Source: Pantoea sp. RIT-PI-b (GTDB lineage Bacteria > Pseudomonadota > Gammaproteobacteria > Enterobacterales > Enterobacteriaceae). Taken from it: 64,000 bases of DNA. This document shows positions 58,537 to 64,000 of this stretch, one piece after another; within the stretch, counting starts at the first letter, position 1, and each line of letters begins with the position of its first letter. Both the position numbers and the translations under genes were made by a program. The DNA is taken from assembly GCF_001187905.1 (NCBI RefSeq), contig NZ_LGIS01000015.1, positions 62,001-126,000 on the forward strand, read 5' to 3'. Below the pieces are notes generated by a model. That model saw only the letters and a program-made list of their open reading frames with translations, had not been told where the DNA came from and made no database searches.

Positions 58537-58597
58537 GCGCAATAAATTGCGCCGCTACGGTTTGTGCACATTTTTGTAGCGGCGCGATTTATCGCGC
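58537..58597. repeat. Inverted pair of GTAG-type REP elements (BIME) after argH
   Basis: Two convergent hairpins face each other. On the minus strand GTAGCGGCGCAATTTATTGC starts the first (58537-58558). On the plus strand GTAGCGGCGCGATTTATCGC starts the second (58576-58597). Both begin with GTAG, and the stem changes are compensatory. This is the layout of a bacterial interspersed mosaic element, and it may protect the argH mRNA 3' end. Confidence 0.75.
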
Positions 58598-58742
58598 TCA
58601 GTTGATGTTCATTACGGTTACGACAAATAAAAAAAAAGCGGGCACCGTTTCGGTAGCCCGCCAACCTCTAGCTTCGGAATTACATATTGTTATAGGCACA
58701 TCATCAAGGGCAGGCCACTCCCGGCCAACTCTGTGATTAGGT

Positions 58743-59477
58743 TTAAGCAGATTGCAGGTACTGCTCCAGATCGTCGCTGCCGCCAATGTGACGACCACCG
58801 ATAAATACCTGAGGCACCGTGGCGCGGCCTGAAACGGCACGCAGACTCACGGTAGTGGCATCTTGCCCCAGCACGATTTCTTCAAACGCGATGCTGCGAT
58901 CAATCAGCAGCTGTTTCGCTTTGGTGCAGAACGGACAGCCGGGTTTCGTGAACACCGACACCGATTCCTGCACCTTATATTCAGGAGCCAGATAGCGCAG
59001 CAGCGTATCGGCATCCGACACTTCAAATGGATCGCCCGGCTTGTTCGGCTCGACAAACATCTTCTCAATGACGCCGTTGCGCACCAGCATGGAATAACGC
59101 CATGAGCGCGGGCCAAAACCGACATCCGCTTTTTCCACCAGCATGTTCATGCCGCGGGTGAAGTCGCCATTGCCGTCCGGGATAAAGGTGATATGTTCAG
59201 CGCGCTGATCGGCCTTCCACGCATTCATGACAAAGGTATCGTTCACTGACACACAAAGAATGCTGTCGACACCGTGCTGGGCAAAGGTGCTGAACAGCTC
59301 GTTGTAGCGTGGCAGGTGGCTCGATGAGCAGGTGGGCGTAAACGCACCCGGCAGCGAGAACACGATAACGGTTTTGTCTTTAAAAAGTTCGTCAGTGGTG
59401 AGATCGACCCAGCGATCGCTCTGACGCGTGTGAAAAGTGACCTGCGGTACGGCTTTGCCTTCCTGGCTGGCGAACAT
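58743..59477 (-). CDS. Peroxiredoxin-glutaredoxin fusion (hybrid Prx5)
   Basis: A 244-residue fusion. Residues 1 to about 160 are a Prx5-type peroxiredoxin with the peroxidatic cysteine in [18 protein letters not shown]. Residues about 168-244 are a glutaredoxin with CPFC and [14 protein letters not shown]. Such hybrids, studied in Haemophilus as PGdx, reduce peroxides with glutathione directly. The gene is divergent from oxyR and shares its OxyR-bound promoter region, so induction by peroxide is likely. E. coli has the sRNA oxyS here instead. Confidence 0.95.
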   Translation of the reverse strand: MFASQEGKAVPQVTFHTRQSDRWVDLTTDELFKDKTVIVFSLPGAFTPTCSSSHLPRYNELFSTFAQHGVDSILCVSVNDTFVMNAWKADQRAEHITFIPDGNGDFTRGMNMLVEKADVGFGPRSWRYSMLVRNGVIEKMFVEPNKPGDPFEVSDADTLLRYLAPEYKVQESVSVFTKPGCPFCTKAKQLLIDRSIAFEEIVLGQDATTVSLRAVSGRATVPQVFIGGRHIGGSDDLEQYLQSA

Positions 59478-59550
59478 ATCTTTTCCTCAATTATCAGTGG
59501 ACTCAATTCGATGAGGCGTATTATTCCCGTTCGCGCCTTGATAGGGCCAA

Positions 59551-59588
59551 TCGTTCATTGCTATTCTATCTATCGCCACGGGCTATCG
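59551..59588. promoter_or_regulatory. OxyR-binding region between prx-grx and oxyR
   Basis: The stretch starting TCGTTCATTGCTATTCTATC and running to the second CTATCG is nearly the same as I recall upstream of E. coli oxyR, where OxyR binds and represses its own gene. CTAT repeats occur at 59561, 59569 and 59583, with ATAG at 59541. Confidence 0.75.
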
Positions 59589-59605
59589 TGGTTTGGAGGA
59601 TTTCA

Positions 59606-60523
59606 ATGAATATTCGTGATCTCGAATACCTGGTTTCACTTGCGGAGCATCGCCATTTCCGGCGTGCAGCTGACGCATGTCATGTCAGCCAACCCACCTT
59701 AAGTGGACAGATTCGTAAGCTGGAAGATGAACTCGGTGTAATGCTGCTGGAGCGTACCAGCCGTAAAGTGTTATTCACTCAGGCTGGGCTGTTGCTGGTG
59801 GATCAGGCGCGAACCGTGCTGCGCGAAGTGAAAGTATTGAAAGAGATGGCAAGCCAACAGGGCGAAGCGATGTCTGGACCGCTGCACATTGGTTTGATTC
59901 CGACCACCGGGCCGTATCTGCTGCCGCACATCATTCCGATGCTGCATCAGACCTTCCCCAAACTCGAAATGTACCTGCACGAAGCGCAGACGCAGCAATT
60001 GCTGGCACAGCTCGACAGCGGCAAGCTGGATTGCGCCATTGTGGCATTGGTAAAAGAGAGCGAGGCCTTTATTGAGGTGCCGCTGTTTGATGAGCCGATG
60101 ACGCTGGCGGTGTATGCCGATCATCCGTGGCGCGATCGCGATCGCGTGCCGATGTCAGATCTGGCCGGTGAGAAGTTGCTGATGCTGGAAGATGGGCACT
60201 GCTTGCGCGATCAGGCGATGGGCTTCTGTTTCGAAGCCGGCGCCGATGAAGATACGCATTTCCGCGCCACCAGCCTGGAAACGCTGCGCAACATGGTTGC
60301 CGCCGGTAGCGGTATTACCTTGCTGCCTGCGCTCTCTGTGCCGAATGAACGCGTGCGCGATGGTGTCTGTTATCTGCCTTGCTACAAGCCCGTGCCGCAG
60401 CGCACCATCGCGTTGGTCTATCGTCCAGGCTCACCTCTGCGCAACCGCTATGAGCAGTTGGCAGAAGCAATTAAAACCCATATGCAGGGTTACCTGGAAA
60501 CTTCGTTAAAACAGGCGGTTTAA
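59606..60523 (+). CDS. oxyR: Peroxide-sensing LysR-type regulator OxyR
   Basis: A 305-residue LysR-family activator, equal in length to E. coli OxyR. The helix-turn-helix covers about residues 1-60 ([20 protein letters not shown]). The redox pair is visible in [17 protein letters not shown] and corresponds to C199 and C208. Peroxide forms the disulfide and turns on antioxidant genes, probably including the divergent prx-grx. Start at 59606 follows TGGAGGA. Its end overlaps the convergent sthA by 18 bp. Confidence 0.98.
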   Translation: MNIRDLEYLVSLAEHRHFRRAADACHVSQPTLSGQIRKLEDELGVMLLERTSRKVLFTQAGLLLVDQARTVLREVKVLKEMASQQGEAMSGPLHIGLIPTTGPYLLPHIIPMLHQTFPKLEMYLHEAQTQQLLAQLDSGKLDCAIVALVKESEAFIEVPLFDEPMTLAVYADHPWRDRDRVPMSDLAGEKLLMLEDGHCLRDQAMGFCFEAGADEDTHFRATSLETLRNMVAAGSGITLLPALSVPNERVRDGVCYLPCYKPVPQRTIALVYRPGSPLRNRYEQLAEAIKTHMQGYLETSLKQAV

Positions 60524-61906
60524 GCCGTTTAACGCCGCCACACGATAGGCTTCGGCCATGGTGGGATAGTTGAAGGTGGTATTCACGAAATACTCAATCG
60601 TGTTGCCGCCGTTCTTCTGTTCCATGATGGCCTGACCAATGTGGATGATCTCCGCAGCACGCTCACCAAAGCAGTGAATCCCTAAGATCTCTTTGGTTTC
60701 GCGGTGGAACAGGATCTTCAGGCTGCCGACATGCATGCCAACAATCTGCGCACGCGCCAGGTGTTTAAACTGCGCACGACCCACTTCATACGGCACTTTC
60801 ATCGCAGTAAGCTGCTGTTCAGTTTTACCCACTGAGCTGATCTCCGGAATGGTATAAATCCCGGTTGGAATATCCTCGATCAGATGAGCGGTAGCTTCAC
60901 CTTTGATAATCGCCTGCGCGGCAATGCGACCCTGATCGTAAGCGGCCGAGGCCAGGCTTGGATAGCCAATCACGTCGCCGACTGCATAGATGTGTGGCTG
61001 CGCGGTTTGATACATGCTGTTCACTTTCAGCAGGCCACGACCATCGGCTTCCAGTCCCACGTTTTCCAGCGCCAGTGAATCGGTGTTACCAGTACGACCA
61101 TTCGCGTACAGCAGGCAATCCGCTTTCACTTTCTTGCCCGATTTCAGGTGAATAATCACCCCGTCATCAACACCTTCAATTTTCTCGAACTCTTCGTTGT
61201 GACGAATCACCACGCCGCTGTTCCAGAAGTGATAGGAGAGCGAATCTGACATCTCCTGATCAAGGAACGCCAGCAGGCGATCGCGGGTGTTAATCAGGTC
61301 AACCTTGACGTTCAGGCCGCGGAAAATCGACGCATATTCACAACCGATCACGCCGGCGCCGTAGATGATGACGTGGCCAGGTTCATGGTGCAGGTTGAGG
61401 ATGGAGTCGGAATCGTAAACGCGTGGATGGGTAAAATCGACGTCCGTTGGATGATACGGGCGAGAACCACAAGCGATAACGAATTTCTCCGCGGTTAAGC
61501 GCTCGCGCGTGCCGTCGGGTTGTTCCACTTCGATGGTGTTGGCATCAACAAAACGCGCGTCGCCTTGATACAGTTCACAGCGGTTGCGCTCATAAAAACC
61601 CTGACGCATTGCGGTTTGCTGACTGATAACGTTCTCGGTGTGGTTCAGAATGTCGGCGAATGAGGAGCGCAGGAGTCGAGTGTGATCGCTGTAAAGTGGG
61701 TTTTGATTGAACTCGATGATACGGCTGACAGCGTGACGAAGGGCTTTGGAGGGGATGGTTCCCCAGTGAGTACAACCGCCGCCGATGTTGTGGTAGCGTT
61801 CGATCACTGCAATACGCGCTCCCTGCTTTACCAGCCCCATCGCCGCACCTTCGCCGCCCGGACCGGAGCCAATCACAATGGCATCGTAATCGTAAGACTT
61901 TTGCAT
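60506..61906 (-). CDS. sthA: Soluble pyridine nucleotide transhydrogenase
   Basis: A 466-residue FAD flavoprotein, equal in length to E. coli SthA. It moves hydride from NADPH to NAD+, balancing the two pools. FAD motif [15 protein letters not shown] is at the N-terminus. The usual disulfide oxidoreductase site is altered to [13 protein letters not shown] with a single cysteine, the hallmark of this enzyme. The NAD motif [16 protein letters not shown] and the dimer domain follow. Confidence 0.98.
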   Translation of the reverse strand: MQKSYDYDAIVIGSGPGGEGAAMGLVKQGARIAVIERYHNIGGGCTHWGTIPSKALRHAVSRIIEFNQNPLYSDHTRLLRSSFADILNHTENVISQQTAMRQGFYERNRCELYQGDARFVDANTIEVEQPDGTRERLTAEKFVIACGSRPYHPTDVDFTHPRVYDSDSILNLHHEPGHVIIYGAGVIGCEYASIFRGLNVKVDLINTRDRLLAFLDQEMSDSLSYHFWNSGVVIRHNEEFEKIEGVDDGVIIHLKSGKKVKADCLLYANGRTGNTDSLALENVGLEADGRGLLKVNSMYQTAQPHIYAVGDVIGYPSLASAAYDQGRIAAQAIIKGEATAHLIEDIPTGIYTIPEISSVGKTEQQLTAMKVPYEVGRAQFKHLARAQIVGMHVGSLKILFHRETKEILGIHCFGERAAEIIHIGQAIMEQKNGGNTIEYFVNTTFNYPTMAEAYRVAALNGLNRLF

Positions 61907-62100
61907 ACCAGTACGTCCTATTTTTTTATCACATTTTTACAACGAGATTCTAACATCTCGCCGCGCACATCTGAATTCTAACAGCGTAAATTGCTGAAGT
62001 TTGACAAAGCGTGAGGTTCACAGGCGTTCACAAAGTTTGCACCGCTGTACGCTGAAAAGTTTGTTATAGTGCCTGCCAAATCACCTAAAAGGCCGGGAAA

Positions 62101-62745
62101 ATGGGCGTCAGAGCGCTACAAAAAGAACGTACACGACGTTCACTGATTGAAGCTGCCTTCAGTCAGTTAAGTGCAGAAAGGAGTTTTGCCAGCCTGAGCT
62201 TACGGGAAGTTGCACGTGAAGCGGGGATTGCGCCGACCTCATTTTATCGTCACTTTCGCGATGTGGACGAACTCGGTTTGACCATGGTAGATGAAAGCGG
62301 CTTGATGTTGCGCCAATTGATGCGGCAAGCACGCCAGCGCATCGCCAAGGGCGGCAGCATCATCAAAACCTCGGTGGCGACTTTTATGGAGTTCATCGGG
62401 AACAATCCCAACGCTTTTCGGCTCTTACTACGCGAACGCTCCGGAACGTCGGCGGCGTTTCGTGCCGCAGTGGCACGGGAGATTCAGCACTTTATCGCCG
62501 AACTGGCCGATTACCTTGAGCTGGAAAATCGCATGCCGCGCAGTTTCACCGAGGCGCAGGCTGAAGCCATGGTAACGATTGTGTTTAGCGCGGGTGCCGA
62601 AGCCCTGGACGTCGATATCGAACAGCGTCGTAAGCTCGAAGATCGACTGGTGCTGCAGCTGCGTATGATCGCCAAAGGTGCGTATTACTGGTATCGCCGG
62701 GAGCAAGAGCGCCTGTCGGTTACCCTGGAAAAAACCGCAGAGTAA
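62101..62745 (+). CDS. fabR: TetR-family repressor FabR of unsaturated fatty acid synthesis
   Basis: A 214-residue TetR-family regulator that senses acyl chains and represses fabB and fabA. The helix-turn-helix is [20 protein letters not shown] (about 36-55). The remainder is nearly the E. coli protein ([35 protein letters not shown]). A TATAGT hexamer at 62065-62070 is a possible -10 element. yijD begins 18 bp after its stop, forming the usual fabR-yijD pair. Confidence 0.97.
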   Translation: MGVRALQKERTRRSLIEAAFSQLSAERSFASLSLREVAREAGIAPTSFYRHFRDVDELGLTMVDESGLMLRQLMRQARQRIAKGGSIIKTSVATFMEFIGNNPNAFRLLLRERSGTSAAFRAAVAREIQHFIAELADYLELENRMPRSFTEAQAEAMVTIVFSAGAEALDVDIEQRRKLEDRLVLQLRMIAKGAYYWYRREQERLSVTLEKTAE

Positions 62746-62763
62746 TGTGATAAGGATAAAAAA

Positions 62764-63120
62764 ATGATTGAGCAAAACCCTCGCGATAAAGGAACGCTGT
62801 TATTAGCTTTTATCACCGGTTTAGCTATCAACGGCTCCTTTTCGGTGCTGTTCAGTACGTTTGTTCCCTTTTCGATATTCCCGTTGATTGCGCTGGGCCT
62901 GGCGGCCTGGTGTCTGCATCAGCGCTATCTCAACCGCAATATGCCCGACGGCATGCCGTCGCTGGCGGCGGCGTTCTTCCTGTTAGGAATATTGGTGTAT
63001 AGCGCGCTGGTGCGGGCTGAATATCCGGACATTGGCTCCAATTTCATCCCCACCATTCTGATGGTGGCGCTGGTGTTCTGGATTGCCATGCGCTTCCGTC
63101 GCGCGAAGAACCGGCAGTAA
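62764..63120 (+). CDS. yijD: Inner-membrane protein YijD
   Basis: A 118-residue protein with about four hydrophobic membrane segments and a basic C-terminal tail (RFRRAKNRQ). It corresponds to E. coli YijD (119 residues) in length, sequence and position behind fabR. No biochemical role is established. It is followed by a bidirectional terminator. Confidence 0.93.
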   Translation: MIEQNPRDKGTLLLAFITGLAINGSFSVLFSTFVPFSIFPLIALGLAAWCLHQRYLNRNMPDGMPSLAAAFFLLGILVYSALVRAEYPDIGSNFIPTILMVALVFWIAMRFRRAKNRQ

Positions 63121-63125
63121 GAGAA

Positions 63126-63153
63126 AAAACGGGAACCTTAGGGTTCCCGTTTT
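63126..63153. terminator. Bidirectional terminator between yijD and trmA
   Basis: CGGGAACC and GGTTCCCG make an 8-bp stem with a 4-nt loop, extended by AAAA/TTTT and a further T. It ends yijD and, on the other strand, trmA. Confidence 0.9.
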
Positions 63154-63156
63154 TGT

Positions 63157-64000
63157 TTAGGCTTTCAGCGTCAGCAGCACGCCACACTCCATATGATGGG
63201 TGTAGGGGAATTGATCAAACAGCGCCAGCCGCGTGACATCATGGGTTTCTGCCAACACCGCAAGGTTTTCGCATAGCGTTTGCGGATTGCAGGAGATATA
63301 AAGGATGCGCGGATACGCCTGCACCATCTTCACGGTTTCCGCATCCAGCCCGCTGCGCGGCGGATCGACGAAAATGGTTTCGCACTGATAGCTCTTCAGA
63401 TCGATGCCTTCTAAGCGATTGAAGCTGCGTATGCCGTTCATCGCCTGAGTAAACTCCTCGGCGGCCATGCGAATGATCTGCACGTTATCAATGTGGTTGG
63501 CGGCAATATTGTATTGCGCAGAAGCCACCGATGGTTTGGCAATCTCCGTGGCCAATACGCGGCGGAAGTTGCGTGCCAGCGCCAGCGAGAAATTACCATT
63601 CCCGCAATAGAGTTCCAGCAGATCGCCACGCGAATCCTGCGTCACGTCCAGTGCCCACTCCAGCATCTGAATATTCATCGCCGCGTTTGGTTGGGTGAAG
63701 CTGTTCTCTACCTGACGATAAATCATCTCTTTGCCGGCGACCGGCAAGCGTTCATCGACGTAATCGCGATCGAGACAGATTTTGGTTTTGGTGGCGCGAC
63801 CAATTAGCTGCACATCAAAACCTTCAGCGCGCAGGCTGTCGCGCAGGGCGCTGGCTGCTGCAGTCCACTCCTCTTCCAGCTTGCGGTGATAGAGCAGCGA
63901 GATGACGATCTGGTTGCTCATGGTCGACAGGTAATCGATCTGGAATAACTTAAAACGCAGTGCGCGGTTATCCCGGATCGCATTGATCAATTTCGGCATT
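63157..64000 (-). CDS. trmA: tRNA (uracil-5-)-methyltransferase, 5' end beyond window
   Basis: The last 281 residues of TrmA, which methylates U54 of tRNA (T-loop); the E. coli enzyme has about 366 residues, so roughly 85 lie past the right edge. SAM motif [17 protein letters not shown], the [10 protein letters not shown] motif, the catalytic cysteine in [16 protein letters not shown] and the base glutamate in [11 protein letters not shown] are all present. The ATG at the window edge is internal and not the start. Confidence 0.96.
   Translation of the reverse strand, partial: MPKLINAIRDNRALRFKLFQIDYLSTMSNQIVISLLYHRKLEEEWTAAASALRDSLRAEGFDVQLIGRATKTKICLDRDYVDERLPVAGKEMIYRQVENSFTQPNAAMNIQMLEWALDVTQDSRGDLLELYCGNGNFSLALARNFRRVLATEIAKPSVASAQYNIAANHIDNVQIIRMAAEEFTQAMNGIRSFNRLEGIDLKSYQCETIFVDPPRSGLDAETVKMVQAYPRILYISCNPQTLCENLAVLAETHDVTRLALFDQFPYTHHMECGVLLTLKA

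Noticed and set aside
59478..59605. oxyS sRNA gene next to oxyR
   Set aside because: The 128-bp gap is filled by the promoters of two divergent protein genes; no OxyS-like hairpin with terminator is present.

Overview
The window is chromosomal DNA from a member of the Enterobacterales, most likely Erwiniaceae (Pantoea/Erwinia-like). Nearly every backbone protein reads as a close orthologue of an E. coli protein of about the same length. The gene order differs in ways I associate with Erwiniaceae and Serratia/Yersinia-type genomes: trmL sits directly downstream of cpxRA, a type 1 argG lies inside argC-argB-argG-argH, and a peroxiredoxin-glutaredoxin fusion is divergent from oxyR where E. coli has oxyS. 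The genus is inferred, not proven. I see no tRNA, rRNA, insertion sequence, prophage or CRISPR array.

Layout: 1-1965 is the AT-rich edge of an LPS-core locus (two family 9 glycosyltransferases). 2104-14327 is backbone: yibQ-envC, yibN-grxC-secB-gpsA-cysE, trmL, cpxA-cpxR divergent from cpxP with the sRNA CpxQ in its 3' end, fieF, pfkA and sbp. 14370-27972 is a 13.6 kb accessory catabolic island inserted between sbp and cdh, which are neighbours in E. coli. 28036-44761 is backbone again: cdh, tpiA, yiiQ, fpr, emrD, glpX, glpK, glpF, zapB, rraA, hslU, hslV, ftsN, cytR, priA, rpmE and metJ. 45036-58529 holds methionine and arginine biosynthesis: metB-metL, metF, ppc, argE divergent from argC-argB-argG-argH. 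58743-64000 holds prx-grx, oxyR, sthA, fabR, yijD and a partial trmA.

The island is the most novel part. A leftward operon runs HisD-like dehydrogenase, SDR, MFS transporter, alpha/beta hydrolase, HpcH/HpaI aldolase, bicupin. A second leftward pair is MFS transporter-amidase. A rightward operon is LacI regulator, two double-domain SnoaL/NTF2-like proteins, and a second HisD-like dehydrogenase. Three related 16-18 bp palindromes (core TTGnATACGTATnCAA) stand in front of the three transcription units and are very probably the operators of the island's own LacI protein. Three functions occur as paralogue pairs (HisD-like, MFS, NTF2-like). The substrate is unknown. The enzymes suggest uptake of a small, possibly plant-derived compound, amide hydrolysis, alcohol-to-acid oxidation, and aldol cleavage to central metabolites.

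Regulatory signals readable in the backbone include a CpxR box before cpxP, tandem MetJ boxes before metB and metF, paired ARG boxes between argE and argC, a sigma-32 promoter before hslV, an OxyR site before oxyR, a probable GlpR operator before glpF, many intrinsic terminators, and GTAG-type REP elements after metF and argH.
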